Below, in pieces: positions 1-9,666 of a DNA stretch of 64,000 nucleotides. Made by a program: the position numbers and the translations under genes. Source of the stretch: Salipiger bermudensis (GTDB lineage Bacteria; Pseudomonadota; Alphaproteobacteria; Rhodobacterales; Rhodobacteraceae). The notes below the pieces were generated by a model. It searched no databases, was not told where the DNA came from, and worked only from the letters and a program-made list of their open reading frames with translations. The stretch spans positions 434,001 to 498,000 of the forward strand of contig NZ_JAHVIA010000004.1 of the NCBI RefSeq assembly GCF_019801965.1, given 5' to 3'. Within the stretch, counting starts at the first letter, position 1. Each line of letters starts with the position of its first letter.

Positions 1-68
1 CGCGACAGGCGCTCGGCCACGGCGCAGCCGGCGCTGCCGGCACCGACGACGATGACATCCCAGCTCAT
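1..68 (-). CDS. GMC-family FAD oxidoreductase, N-terminal fragment
   Basis: Only the first 22 or so codons lie in the window; the gene runs off the left edge. The start codon is the ATG at 68-66. The visible peptide reads SWDVIVVGAGSAGCAVAERL, a Rossmann FAD-binding segment (GxGxxG followed by a cysteine and AxRL). This spacing is typical of GMC oxidoreductases such as choline dehydrogenase. Its ATG overlaps the stop codon of the MetX-like gene by four bases (ATGA), so the two are translationally coupled. The substrate cannot be judged from this fragment. Confidence 0.6.
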   Translation of the reverse strand, partial: MSWDVIVVGAGSAGCAVAERLS

Positions 69-1084
69 GCCAGCAGCTCGCGCAGGGCGGTGTCGATCAT
101 GTCGGTGTCGGGCTGGTTGCGCCCGCCGCCGGCATAATGTCCCCAGACCGAGTCGATCACCCGCAGCTCGGCATTGGGCATCAGGGCCACCTCGCGGGCG
201 TTGTCCTCGGGCGGGAAGTAGAAATCCGTGCGGCAGGGCAGCACGATGGATTTCGCGGTGATCGCCTTCAGCGCCGCCTCGCGGTCGCCATTATAGAGCG
301 GGTTGGCCGAGATGTCGCAGGCCTGCCACGTGGCGATGAGCGAGAGCATGTCATTGGCGTCGAGCCCGTAATACATCGCGTCCCAGACGTTCTTGAGGTA
401 GTCCTCGACGCTCACGTAGCCCATGCCGCGCCACAGCTCCTCGCGGAACCATTCCTGGCTCAGCACCCAGCCGGCCCAGACCCGGCCCTTGGCGGTCAGC
501 CCACGCCACGGCGGCTCTTTATAGCGCCCCTGCATCCACGCCGGATCGGTGATCAGCGCGTGCTTCACCCCCTCGAGGAAGACATAGGTGTGGCCGGCGG
601 TGATCGCCTGCCCGCAGAAGCAGGCCATCGCTTCGACCCGGTCGGGGAACAGCGCCGCCCAGTGATAGGCCTGCTGCCCGCCCATCGACCAGCCGCAGGC
701 GAGCCGTACCTTGGTGATGCCGAACACCTCGCGCAGCAGCCGCTCCTGCAGCATGACGTTGTCATACTGGGTGATGCGCGGGAAATCCGGCCCGGCCAGC
801 GGGACGGGCGTGTTGGACGGCGAGGAGGAGACGCCGTTGCCCAGCATGTTGGGCACGATGATGAAGTACTTCTCCGGATCGAGCGCCATGCCGGGCCCGA
901 TCAGGAATTCATTGTCCGCATGGCTGCCGCCGTAGCGCGTGGGATAGACGACGACGTTGTCGAGCGCCGCGTTGAGCCGGCCAAAGGTGGCATAGGCGAG
1001 CTTCGCCTCGGGCAGGGTGATGCCGCATTGCAGATGCACCGGGCCTGCCTCGAAGATCTCGTAAGGGGTCAGTTCCGCGCTCAT
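65..1084 (-). CDS. MetX-like alpha/beta-hydrolase (homoserine O-acetyltransferase family)
   Basis: This 339-residue protein has the alpha/beta-hydrolase fold of the homoserine O-acetyltransferase family. The nucleophile elbow is GWSMGG (Ser133). The acid is the Asp of TDFYFPP, which matches the SDxLFPP region of MetX, and the general base is the His of VWGHYAGGG near the C terminus. The start at 1084 is chosen because a GGAGG ribosome-binding site lies about eight bases upstream; an in-frame ATG further upstream has none. It is divergent from tmm and coupled to a GMC oxidoreductase gene. True MetX works in methionine synthesis, but roseobacters carry several paralogs, and this one sits beside amine catabolism. 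An acyl transfer or ester hydrolysis on an unknown substrate is as likely as methionine synthesis. Confidence 0.75.
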   Translation of the reverse strand: MSAELTPYEIFEAGPVHLQCGITLPEAKLAYATFGRLNAALDNVVVYPTRYGGSHADNEFLIGPGMALDPEKYFIIVPNMLGNGVSSSPSNTPVPLAGPDFPRITQYDNVMLQERLLREVFGITKVRLACGWSMGGQQAYHWAALFPDRVEAMACFCGQAITAGHTYVFLEGVKHALITDPAWMQGRYKEPPWRGLTAKGRVWAGWVLSQEWFREELWRGMGYVSVEDYLKNVWDAMYYGLDANDMLSLIATWQACDISANPLYNGDREAALKAITAKSIVLPCRTDFYFPPEDNAREVALMPNAELRVIDSVWGHYAGGGRNQPDTDMIDTALRELLA

Positions 1085-1329
1085 GCTCTCGCCTCCGTGC
1101 CGTGCCGCTTCACGCGGCCTGATGTGGTGTCCCGCGTCACCGAACCACGCCGGCACCGGGCTCCGGCGCAGCGTGAGAGGGTGGCTCCGGAGGCTGCCTC
1201 ATCCTTGGGCAGAGCGCCTCCGGTCCCGGTCAAATTCCCATCCGTCCGCTCAACCCACAAGAAAATTTGTTGCGCGAGAGTGAATATTTGGAACCATGAG
1301 GAAAACTTGCCCAAAGGGAGAACAGGGAC
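1085..1329. promoter_or_regulatory. Divergent intergenic region between MetX-like gene and tmm
   Basis: These 245 bases separate two divergent operons and must hold promoters for both. The half next to tmm is AT-richer and carries GAGTGAATATTT at 1278-1289. A similar 12-mer, GAGTGAAGTTTT, lies upstream of mgsA at 10777-10788, so both operons might share a regulator. An AAGGGAG ribosome-binding site precedes the tmm ATG. No convincing -35/-10 pair was found. Confidence 0.45.
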
Positions 1330-2679
1330 ATGAAGATTTGCGTGATCGGCGCCGGCCCGTCGGGTCTGGCCCAGCTTCGGGCCTTCCAGTCCGCCAAGGA
1401 AAAGGGCGAGGCGATTCCCGAGATCGTCTGCTACGAGAAGCAGCCCGACTGGGGCGGGCTCTGGCGCTATGACTGGCGCACCGGCGTCGACGAATACGGC
1501 AACCCGGTGCATGGCTCGATGTATCGCTACCTGTGGTCGAACGGGCCGAAGGAGGGCCTCGAATTCGCCGATTATTCCTTTGACGAGCATTTCGGCAAGC
1601 CGATCGCCAGCTACCCGCCGCGCGCCGTGCTGTTCGATTATATCGAGGGCCGGGTGAAGAAGGCCGGGGTGCGCGACTGGATCCAGTTCTCCACCGTGGT
1701 GCGCGATGTTTCCTATGATGAGGCCTCGGGCAAGTTCACCGTCGTGGCGCGCAATGGCGAGACCGACAGCGAGAGCCGAGAGGAGTTCGACCACGTCATC
1801 GTCGCCTCGGGCCACTTCTCCTTCCCCAACGTGCCCTATTACCCCGGCTTCGAGAGCTTCAACGGCCGCATCCTGCACGCCCATGATTTCCGTGATGCGC
1901 GCGAGTTCGAGGGCAAGGACATCCTCATCCTCGGCACCTCCTACTCGGCCGAGGATATCGGCTCGCAATGCTGGAAATACGGTTGCGCCTCGGTGACCGT
2001 GGCGCATCGCACCGCGCCGATGGGCTATGACTGGCCCGACAACTGGAAGGAAGTGCCGGCGCTCGAGCGGGTCGAGGGCAAGACCGCCTATTTCAAGGAC
2101 GGCACCGAAAAGACCGTCGACGCGATCATCCTCTGCACCGGCTACAAGCACCACTTCCCGTTCCTGCCCGACGACCTGCGCCTCAAGACTGCGAACCGGC
2201 TGGCGGCGAGCGATCTCTACAAGGGCGTGGTCTACGTGCCGAACCCGAAGATGTTCTATCTCGGGATGCAGGACCAGTGGTTCACCTTCAACATGTTCGA
2301 CGCGCAGGCCTGGTGGGTGCGAGATGCCATCCTCGGCAAGATCGCGCTGCCCGGCACGGCGGCGATGGAGGCCGACTGGCAGAAGCGGCAGGCCGACGAG
2401 GATGCCTATGACAGCGACCACGACGCCATCGTCTACCAAGGTGATTACGTGAAGGAGCTGATCGCCGAGACCGATTACCCCTCCTTCGACGTGGACGGCG
2501 CCAACCAGGCGTTCTTCGAGTGGAAGAAGCACAAGAAGAAGGCGATCATGTCGTTCCGTGACAATGGTTATGTCTCGCCGATCACCGGCACCATCGCGCC
2601 GCCGCACCACACGCCGTGGCGCCACGCGCTGGATGACAGCCTCGAGGCCTATCTGCAGACCTCGGAAGCGGCCGAGTAA
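1330..2679 (+). CDS. tmm: Trimethylamine monooxygenase
   Basis: This flavin-containing monooxygenase of 449 residues oxidises trimethylamine to trimethylamine N-oxide with NADPH and O2 in the cytoplasm. The FAD motif GAGPSG is at residues 7-12. The FMO signature [11 protein letters not shown] at 177-187 fits FxGxxxHxxxF, and the NADPH motif GTSYSA is at 202-207. Length and the sequence throughout match bacterial Tmm of the roseobacter group rather than Baeyer-Villiger enzymes. An AAGGGAG site supports the ATG. The next gene begins three bases after the stop and encodes the TMAO demethylase, so substrate flow is TMA to TMAO to dimethylamine. Family members can also oxidise dimethyl sulfide; that activity cannot be excluded. 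Confidence 0.95.
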   Translation: MKICVIGAGPSGLAQLRAFQSAKEKGEAIPEIVCYEKQPDWGGLWRYDWRTGVDEYGNPVHGSMYRYLWSNGPKEGLEFADYSFDEHFGKPIASYPPRAVLFDYIEGRVKKAGVRDWIQFSTVVRDVSYDEASGKFTVVARNGETDSESREEFDHVIVASGHFSFPNVPYYPGFESFNGRILHAHDFRDAREFEGKDILILGTSYSAEDIGSQCWKYGCASVTVAHRTAPMGYDWPDNWKEVPALERVEGKTAYFKDGTEKTVDAIILCTGYKHHFPFLPDDLRLKTANRLAASDLYKGVVYVPNPKMFYLGMQDQWFTFNMFDAQAWWVRDAILGKIALPGTAAMEADWQKRQADEDAYDSDHDAIVYQGDYVKELIAETDYPSFDVDGANQAFFEWKKHKKKAIMSFRDNGYVSPITGTIAPPHHTPWRHALDDSLEAYLQTSEAAE

Positions 2680-2682
2680 GCC

Positions 2683-5046
2683 ATGGGCCTTGGCTTCGAG
2701 AGCCGCGAGGCGCGGGCCGGGGTGATCACCCCCGGCCTGACCCTGCCCAAGGGGGTCGAACGCCACCCGGTGCCGGGCGGCGGCTCGCGGGCAGTCGAGA
2801 TCCGTGCCGGCGACGAGATCACCGTGCAGGACCGCGAGGGCGGGCAGCTGGCCGAGATCGTCGCCTTCACCCCGGCGGGCGTCGGCGATCCGGGGCTGAT
2901 CGGGGCCAAGGGCTCGGTCGGGCCGGAGGGGCTCAAGGCCACGCTGACCTCGAGCCGCTCGGGGCAGGGGGTGGCGCGGGCGCTCTCGGCGGCGGGGTTC
3001 GATCTCGGCAAGGCGCGGGCGGTGCGGCTCTTTGCCGAGGGCTCGCGCCCCGGCGACAGCGCCGTCTTCACCGCGCAGGGCGACGGGCTCTTGATCGTCG
3101 CCGCGCCCGGCGGGCCGATGGAGCCCGGCGCGCAGGATACGCCCACCGACTTGCTCTTGTGGATCCGCCGCGCCGACCTGCGCGATTTCAAGGGTGCCCA
3201 CCGCGCCCCCGATCCGCTGGCCGATCCGCTCATCGATCAGAACATCCGCCCCGGCGAGGCCCATGTCTACACCGTCCCCAAGGGCGGCTTCATCCAGATC
3301 CTCGACGTGCAGGGGCGCGAATGCTCGGACTTCCAGGCCTTCTCGGCGCGCTCGCTCGATGCCGGGCTGACCCGCGAGATCGACCCGACCGCCACCCGCT
3401 CGCAGACCGGCACGATCTATCCCAAGCCCGGGCTGGCGGCGAAATACTGGAATGTCGATTTCGAGCCGCTGATCGAGATCGTGCAGGACACCTGCGGGCG
3501 GCACGACACGTTCGGGCTGGCCTGCACCAGCCGCTATTACGATGACCTGGGCTATTTCGGCCACGTTAACTGCACTGACAACATCAACGCCCAGCTCGCG
3601 CCGTATGGCGTGCGCCCGCGCGCCGGCTGGCCCGCGATCAACTTCTTCTTCAACACGCTGATCGACGCCGAGCACAACATCATCACCGAGGAGCCTTGGT
3701 CGCGGCCCGGAGATTACGTGCTGCTCAGGGCGCTGACCGATCTGGTCTGCGTCTCGACCGCGTGCCCCGACGATATCGACCCGGCCAATGGCTGGAACCC
3801 CACAGACATACAGCTCCGCACCTATGGTGCGGGCGAAGACTTCCGTCGCTCGATCGGCTGGCGGAAGAGACCGGAGGACGACGTGGAGCACACTAGGGAG
3901 ACGGGCTTTCACGCCAGCTTCGCCAGACACACCCGCGATTTCGTGGAATATAACGGCTACTGGCTGCCTAACAGCTTTCCCGGCGAGGGCACGCTCGGCG
4001 AATACTGGGCCTGCCGCGAGAAGGTCGCCATCATGGACCTCTCGCCGCTGCGCAAGTTCGAGGTCACCGGCCCGGATGCCGAGAAACTTCTGAACCACTG
4101 CGTCACCCGCAACATGGAGAAGCTCGCCGTGGGGCAGGTGGTCTATACCGCCGTCTGCGCCGCGCATGGCGGCATGATCGACGACGGCACGGTGTTCCGG
4201 CTCGGCGAGCACAATTTCCGCTGGATCGGCGGCTGCGACGGCTCCGGCATGTTCATGCGCGAGGAGGCCGAGCGGCTGGGGCTCGACGCCCATGTGCGCA
4301 GCTCCACCGACCAGCTCTGCAACGTGGCGCTGCAGGGACGGCACGCGCAAGCGATCCTGTCACAGCTGTTCTGGACCGCGCCCGACCGGTCCAGCATCGA
4401 CGAGCTTGGCTGGTTCCGCTTCACCGTGGCGCGGCTGGGCGATTTTCAGGGCACCCCGGTGATGATCTCGCGCACCGGCTATACCGGCGAGCTGGGCTAC
4501 GAGATCTTCTGCCACCCCAAGGACGCGGGCGAGGTGTTCGATGCGATCTGGGAGGCGGGGCAGCCCTATGGGCTGAAGCCGCTGGGCCTCGCCGCGCTCG
4601 ACATGCTCCGCATCGAGAGCGGGCTGGCCTTTGCCGGGCACGAGTTTGACGATCAGACCGACCCGTTCGAGGCCGGCATCGGCTTCACGGTGCCGCTGAA
4701 ATCCAAGGAGGCTGATTTCTCCGGCCGCGCCGCTTTGGAAGAGCGCAAGGCGCATCCGCAGCGCAGGCTGGTGGGGCTCGAGATCGACGCCACCACGGTG
4801 CCCGCGCATGGCGATTGCGTGCGGCTGGGGCGCGTGCAGGTCGGCGTGATCACCTCCGGCACGCGCTCGCCGATCCTCGGCAAGACCATCGCGCTGGCCC
4901 GGGTGGAGACGCCCTATACCGATGTGGGCACCGAGCTCGAGATCGGCCAGCTCGACGGCCACCAGAAGCGGCTTACCGCCCGCGTCGTGCCGTTCCCGCA
5001 TTTCGACCCGACCAAATCGCGCGCGAAAGGGGATTACGGCGCATGA
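2683..5046 (+). CDS. tdm: Trimethylamine N-oxide demethylase
   Basis: This 787-residue two-domain protein converts TMAO to dimethylamine and formaldehyde. The N-terminal half (roughly residues 170-380) is a DUF1989 domain with several conserved cysteines, including those in QDTCGRHDT and VCVSTACPDD, which are candidate ligands for the metal reported in characterised Tdm. The C-terminal half (about 410-780) is a GcvT-type tetrahydrofolate-binding domain with YTGELGYEIF and the usual C-terminal barrel; it is thought to capture the formaldehyde. The order DUF1989 then GcvT is diagnostic of Tdm. It lies three bases after tmm and overlaps the next gene by four bases, so all three are one transcript. 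The extra N-terminal 160 residues look like another, poorly conserved DUF1989-like copy. Confidence 0.93.
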   Translation: MGLGFESREARAGVITPGLTLPKGVERHPVPGGGSRAVEIRAGDEITVQDREGGQLAEIVAFTPAGVGDPGLIGAKGSVGPEGLKATLTSSRSGQGVARALSAAGFDLGKARAVRLFAEGSRPGDSAVFTAQGDGLLIVAAPGGPMEPGAQDTPTDLLLWIRRADLRDFKGAHRAPDPLADPLIDQNIRPGEAHVYTVPKGGFIQILDVQGRECSDFQAFSARSLDAGLTREIDPTATRSQTGTIYPKPGLAAKYWNVDFEPLIEIVQDTCGRHDTFGLACTSRYYDDLGYFGHVNCTDNINAQLAPYGVRPRAGWPAINFFFNTLIDAEHNIITEEPWSRPGDYVLLRALTDLVCVSTACPDDIDPANGWNPTDIQLRTYGAGEDFRRSIGWRKRPEDDVEHTRETGFHASFARHTRDFVEYNGYWLPNSFPGEGTLGEYWACREKVAIMDLSPLRKFEVTGPDAEKLLNHCVTRNMEKLAVGQVVYTAVCAAHGGMIDDGTVFRLGEHNFRWIGGCDGSGMFMREEAERLGLDAHVRSSTDQLCNVALQGRHAQAILSQLFWTAPDRSSIDELGWFRFTVARLGDFQGTPVMISRTGYTGELGYEIFCHPKDAGEVFDAIWEAGQPYGLKPLGLAALDMLRIESGLAFAGHEFDDQTDPFEAGIGFTVPLKSKEADFSGRAALEERKAHPQRRLVGLEIDATTVPAHGDCVRLGRVQVGVITSGTRSPILGKTIALARVETPYTDVGTELEIGQLDGHQKRLTARVVPFPHFDPTKSRAKGDYGA

Positions 5047-5921
5047 CCCCGGAAGACCGCGTCCGGGCTATGGGCTTCTGGTCCGGCCCGGTGACCATCG
5101 CGCCGCTCTCGGGCGGCATCACCAACCTCAACTTCGTGGTGACCGATGCGGGCCGGGAATACGTGGTGCGGCTCGGGCGCGACATCCCCGAGCATCTGGT
5201 GATGCGCTGGAACGAGCGCGCCCTCACCGAGGCCGCCGCGGATGCCGGCATCTCGCCGGCGTTGCGCCATGCCGAGCCGGGCATCATGGTCACCGATTTC
5301 ATCACCTCGCAGGCGCTGGCCGAGGCCGATCTGCATGATGCCCAGACCCTGCACGACGCGGTCGCGCTGCTGGGGCGCGTGCATCGCGAGCTGAGCCGGC
5401 AGGTGGCAGGCCCGGTGCTGACCTTCTGGGTCTTCCACGTGCTGCGGACCTATGCCGCATGGCTCGAGGAGAACGGCTCACGCCACATCGCGCGGCTGCC
5501 GGGGCTGATGGTGCAGGCGGGCGAGCTTGAAGAGGCGGTGGGCAAGGTCGGGCTGGTTCTCGGCCACAACGACCTGCTGCCGCAGAACATCCTGCGCGCC
5601 GAGGACGGGCGGCTCTGGCTGGTCGACTGGGAATATGGCGGCTTCAACTCGGCGCTGTTCGATCTCGGCGGGCTGGCTTCCAACGCCGGCCTGCCGCCCG
5701 AGGCCGAGGCCGAGATGCTGCGGCTCTACCACGGCCACGATCCCGATACCGCCTACCTGCGCCGCTACGGCGCGATGAAATGCGCCTCGCTCTTGCGCGA
5801 GGCGATGTGGAGCATGGTCTCCGAGATCAGCTCCGAGATCGAGTTCGACTACGCGGGCTACACGGCAGAGAACCTGTCGCGCTTCAACGCCGCGCTCGAC
5901 GCCTGGAAGGAGGGCGCATGA
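5043..5921 (+). CDS. Choline/ethanolamine-kinase-like phosphotransferase
   Basis: This 292-residue protein has the aminoglycoside-phosphotransferase/choline-kinase fold. The catalytic loop is LGHNDLLPQNIL (HxDxxxxN) and the metal-binding segment is LVDWEYGG, which is closer to LicA/choline kinases than to antibiotic phosphotransferases. SGGITNLNFVV near residue 25 is the nucleotide-binding loop. The start is the ATG inside the tdm stop (ATGA overlap), and its own stop overlaps the next ATG in the same way. Co-translation with TMAO demethylase suggests a quaternary-amine or amino-alcohol substrate such as choline. This is inference; no family member in such a cluster is known to me to be characterised. 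Confidence 0.8.
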   Translation: MTPEDRVRAMGFWSGPVTIAPLSGGITNLNFVVTDAGREYVVRLGRDIPEHLVMRWNERALTEAAADAGISPALRHAEPGIMVTDFITSQALAEADLHDAQTLHDAVALLGRVHRELSRQVAGPVLTFWVFHVLRTYAAWLEENGSRHIARLPGLMVQAGELEEAVGKVGLVLGHNDLLPQNILRAEDGRLWLVDWEYGGFNSALFDLGGLASNAGLPPEAEAEMLRLYHGHDPDTAYLRRYGAMKCASLLREAMWSMVSEISSEIEFDYAGYTAENLSRFNAALDAWKEGA

Positions 5922-8353
5922 CCGAGTTTCCCACCACCGCGCAGGCGGTTATCGTCGGGGGCGGGATCATCGGCTGCTCGACGGCCTATCACCTCGCCAA
6001 GCTCGGCTGGGAGGTTGTCCTGCTCGAGCGCCACAAGCTGACCTCGGGCACCACCTTCCATGCCGCCGGTCTCGTGGGCCAGCTGCGCAGCTCGGCCAAC
6101 ATCACCGAGCTGCTGGGCTATTCGGTCAAGCTTTACGACACGCTCGAGCAGGAGACCGGGCAGGCGACCGGGTGGAAGCGCAATGGCGGGCTGCGGCTCG
6201 CCTGCAACGCCGAGCGCTGGACCGAGGTCAAGCGGCAGGCCACTACGGCGCACAGCTTCGGGCTCGACATGCAGCTGCTGACGCCGTCCGAGGCCAAGGA
6301 GCTATGGCCGCTGATGGATGTGAGTGACGTGGTGGGTGCGGCCTACCTGCCGACCGACGGGCAGGCCAACCCCTCCGACATCACGCTTTCGCTCGCCAAG
6401 GGCGCGCGCATGGCCGGTGCGCGGATCATCGAGGATTGCGCGGTGCGCTCGGTGACGCGCGAGAAGGGCGTCATCACCGGGGTCGAGACCCAGCACGGCT
6501 TCATCAAGACCGGCATCGTCGTCGCCTGTTGCGGCCAGTGGACCCGTGAGTTTGCCGCGCCGCTCGGCGTAACCGTGCCGCTCGTCTCGATGGAGCATCA
6601 GTACATGGTGACTGAGCCGATCGACGGCGTCACCCGCGACCTGCCGACCCTGCGCGATCCCGACCGGCTGACCTACTGGAAGGAAGAGGTCGGCGGGCTG
6701 GTCATGGGCGGCTACGAGCCCAACCCAAAGCCGTGGGCCGTCAACGGCATTCCCGAGGGCTTCCACTACACGCTGCTCGACAGCGATTTCGACCATTTCG
6801 AGCAGATCATGGAGCTGGCGCTGGGCCGCGTCCCGGCGCTTGAGACGGCGGGGATCAAGACGCTGACCAACGGCCCCGAGAGCTTCACGCCCGACGGCAA
6901 TTTCATCCTTGGCGAGGCCCCCGAACAGAAGGGCTTCTTCGTCGGCGCAGGCTTCAACGCCTTCGGCATCGCCTCGGGCGGCGGCGCGGGCATGGCGCTG
7001 GCCGAGTGGGTGGCGAAAGGCGAGCCGCCCTTCGATCTCTGGCCCGTCGATATCCGCCGCTTCGGTCGCCCGCATTTCGATACCGACTGGGTCCGCACCC
7101 GCACCATCGAGGCCTATGGCAAGCATTACACCATGGCCTGGCCCTCCGAGGAGCATGACAGCGGACGGCCCGGCCGCCGCTCGCCGCTCTACGATCGGCT
7201 GAAGGCGCGCGGCGCGGTGTTCGGCGAGAAGATGGGCTGGGAGCGGCCCAACTGGTTCGCCGCGACAGGCGAGCACGCGGGCGACATCTACACCTATGGC
7301 CGGCCCAACTGGTTCGACGCGGTGGCGCGCGAGCACAGGGCGGCGCGCGAGGCGGCGGTGCTGATCGACCAGACCAGCTTTGCCAAGTTCATGCTCAAGG
7401 GGCCGGATGCCGAAAAGGCTCTGCAACGCATCGCCGCCAACGATGTGAGCGGCCCGGTGGGCAGCCTGACCTACACCCAGATGCTCAACGATCGCGGCGG
7501 GATAGAGGCCGATCTTACGGTGGCGCGGCTGGCCGGGGATACGTTCTACATCGTCACCGGCACCGGCTTCGCCACGCGCGATTTCGACTGGATCAAACGC
7601 GGCATTCCCGAGGGCGCCAACGCCCAGCTCATCGACGTCACCTCGGGCTACGCCGTGCTGTCGCTGATGGGGCCGAAGGCGCGCGACATCCTTGCCCATG
7701 TCACCCGGGCGGACGTGTCGAACGAAGCTCTGCCCTTCGGCAGTGCCGCGCAGATCGCCATCGCCGGCGCGCCGGTCTGGGCGCTGCGCGTCTCCTACGT
7801 GGGCGAGCTGGGGTGGGAGCTGCACATGCCGGTGGAATACGCCGCCACCGTCTATGACGCGCTGCACATGGCCGGCGCCTCCCACGGGCTCATGGATGCC
7901 GGTTACCGCGCCATCGAGACCCTGCGGCTGGAGAAGGGTTACCGCGCCTGGGGCGGCGATATCGGCCCCGACAGCACACCGCTCGAGGCGGGGCTGGGCT
8001 TTGCGGTGGCGCTCGACAAGGGGGAGTTCCGCGGCCGCGCCGCCATCGCGGCACAGAAGGCGGCGGGCGTCAGCAAGCGGCTCGCGACCTTCACCGCCGC
8101 GCCCGAGGTTATCCTGCTGGGCCGCGAGACCATCTTCCGCAACGGCGAGCGCGTGGGCTATCTCAGCTCCGGCGGCTATGGCCACACGTTGGGGCAAGCC
8201 ATCGGCATGGGCTACCTGAAGAACCCTCAAGGCGTGACCCGTGAGTGGATCCTCGAAGGCCGCTACGAGCTCGAGGTCGCCACCGAACGTGTTCCCTGCA
8301 ACGTGAGCCTCGCCCCCCTTTACGATCCCAAGCATACGCGCTTGAAATCCTGA
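5918..8353 (+). CDS. Dimethylglycine/sarcosine-dehydrogenase-like flavoprotein (DAO + GcvT)
   Basis: This 811-residue enzyme joins an FAD-dependent DAO domain (residues 8-370, starting VIVGGGIIGCSTAYHL) to an FAO_M linker and a C-terminal GcvT domain that binds tetrahydrofolate (about 430-800). His48 in TTFHAAGL occupies the position of the histidine that is covalently flavinylated in mammalian dimethylglycine and sarcosine dehydrogenases. The family oxidatively removes N-methyl groups from secondary or tertiary amines and passes them to folate. The gene overlaps the kinase gene by four bases. Dimethylglycine or sarcosine is the default substrate. Because no dimethylamine monooxygenase is present, dimethylamine or a derivative is a speculative alternative. 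Confidence 0.85.
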   Translation: MTEFPTTAQAVIVGGGIIGCSTAYHLAKLGWEVVLLERHKLTSGTTFHAAGLVGQLRSSANITELLGYSVKLYDTLEQETGQATGWKRNGGLRLACNAERWTEVKRQATTAHSFGLDMQLLTPSEAKELWPLMDVSDVVGAAYLPTDGQANPSDITLSLAKGARMAGARIIEDCAVRSVTREKGVITGVETQHGFIKTGIVVACCGQWTREFAAPLGVTVPLVSMEHQYMVTEPIDGVTRDLPTLRDPDRLTYWKEEVGGLVMGGYEPNPKPWAVNGIPEGFHYTLLDSDFDHFEQIMELALGRVPALETAGIKTLTNGPESFTPDGNFILGEAPEQKGFFVGAGFNAFGIASGGGAGMALAEWVAKGEPPFDLWPVDIRRFGRPHFDTDWVRTRTIEAYGKHYTMAWPSEEHDSGRPGRRSPLYDRLKARGAVFGEKMGWERPNWFAATGEHAGDIYTYGRPNWFDAVAREHRAAREAAVLIDQTSFAKFMLKGPDAEKALQRIAANDVSGPVGSLTYTQMLNDRGGIEADLTVARLAGDTFYIVTGTGFATRDFDWIKRGIPEGANAQLIDVTSGYAVLSLMGPKARDILAHVTRADVSNEALPFGSAAQIAIAGAPVWALRVSYVGELGWELHMPVEYAATVYDALHMAGASHGLMDAGYRAIETLRLEKGYRAWGGDIGPDSTPLEAGLGFAVALDKGEFRGRAAIAAQKAAGVSKRLATFTAAPEVILLGRETIFRNGERVGYLSSGGYGHTLGQAIGMGYLKNPQGVTREWILEGRYELEVATERVPCNVSLAPLYDPKHTRLKS

Positions 8354-8430
8354 GCGGATTTCCCGCATCCCGGCTGAATGCCACGCTGAATACAGGGCTG
8401 GATGCCCGACTGAACGAAGGACGACCCGAA

Positions 8431-9582
8431 ATGACTTTCTCCGCCAACTGGTCCTGGCCGAACCCGATCCGCTTCGGCGCCGGGCGCATCGCCGAGCTGG
8501 CCGACGCCTGCCACGCCGCAGGCATCTCCAAGCCACTGTTGGTGACCGACCGCGGCCTCGCCGACCTGCCGATCACCGCGCAGGCGCTCGACATCCTCAA
8601 GCGCTCGGGGCTCGATTGCGACCTCTTCGCCGATGTCGATCCCAACCCCAACGAGCGCAATCTCGGTGTCGGTGTCGTGGCCTTCAAGCAGGGGCGGCAT
8701 GACGGCGTCATCGCCTTCGGCGGCGGCTCTGGGCTCGACCTGGGCAAGCTCATCGCCTTCATGGCCGGGCAAAGCCGCCCGGTCTGGGAGTTCGAGGACG
8801 TGGGCGATTGGTGGACCCGCGCCGATGCCGATGCCATCGCGCCGATCATCGCGGTGCCCACCACCGCCGGCACCGGCTCCGAGGTTGGCCGCGCCGCTGT
8901 GCTGACCAATTCCGAGACCCACGAGAAGAAGATCATCTTCCACCCCAAGATGATGCCGGCGCAGGTGATCTGCGATCCCGAGCTGACCGTGGGCATGCCG
9001 CCCTTCATCACCGCCGGCACCGGGGTCGACGCGCTGGCGCATTGCATCGAGGCCTATTGCGCGCCGGCCTATGCGCCGATGTCGGATGGCGTTGCGCTCG
9101 AGGGGCTGCGGCTCTGCAAGGAGTACCTGCTGCGCGCCTACAAGGACGGCAGCGATCTCGAGGCCCGTGCCCAGATGATGACCGCCGCCGCCGCCGGCGC
9201 CACCGCCTTCCAGAAGGGGCTCGGCGCGATCCACTCGCTGAGCCACCCGATCGGCGCCCATCACGACACCCATCACGGCACCACCAACGGCGTCGTCATG
9301 CTGCCGGTGCTGCGCTTCAACCGCCCCGCCATCGAGGAGAAGATCGCCCGCGCCGCAGCCTATCTCGGCCTCGAGCCCTCCTTCGACGCTTTCCTGCTCT
9401 TCGTCGAGGATCTGCTCACCGCGCTCGACATTCCCAAGACGCTCGACGCGCTGGGGGTCACCGATCCGGATTTCGATGCGCTCTGCGCCTCGGCCCTGAA
9501 AGATCCGACGGCGGCCTGCAACCCGGTGGCGCTGACGCCGGACAACATCCTGCCGCTCTACAAGAGCTGCTTTGCAAGCTGA
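8431..9582 (+). CDS. Iron-containing alcohol dehydrogenase
   Basis: This 383-residue group III (iron-dependent) NAD(P) dehydrogenase carries the nucleotide motif GGGSGLDLGK near residue 97. All four metal ligands are visible: Asp200 and His204 in DALAH, His268 in IHSLSH and His282 in HDTHHG, matching the D-H-H-H set of the lactaldehyde/propanediol oxidoreductase family. The start at 8431 follows a GAAGGA site. It lies 77 bases after the dehydrogenase-like gene in the same orientation, so it probably belongs to the tmm operon. A role in oxidising or reducing an aldehyde made in demethylation is plausible but not shown by sequence. Confidence 0.88.
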   Translation: MTFSANWSWPNPIRFGAGRIAELADACHAAGISKPLLVTDRGLADLPITAQALDILKRSGLDCDLFADVDPNPNERNLGVGVVAFKQGRHDGVIAFGGGSGLDLGKLIAFMAGQSRPVWEFEDVGDWWTRADADAIAPIIAVPTTAGTGSEVGRAAVLTNSETHEKKIIFHPKMMPAQVICDPELTVGMPPFITAGTGVDALAHCIEAYCAPAYAPMSDGVALEGLRLCKEYLLRAYKDGSDLEARAQMMTAAAAGATAFQKGLGAIHSLSHPIGAHHDTHHGTTNGVVMLPVLRFNRPAIEEKIARAAAYLGLEPSFDAFLLFVEDLLTALDIPKTLDALGVTDPDFDALCASALKDPTAACNPVALTPDNILPLYKSCFAS

Positions 9583-9666
9583 GGTGTGAATGACGATCCA
9601 TTTCCGGTCTCTCCCGTTCTGCGCGCCCGGCGGGCGCTGTCGGCCCTTCCGGACGGGAGGCTTGAC

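Noticed and set aside
1081-4350. A 1089-codon open frame on the minus strand opposite tmm and tdm
   Set aside because: It is antisense to two strongly recognised genes, has Arg/Ala/Gly-biased low-complexity translation and no family motifs. Long antisense frames are expected at this GC content.
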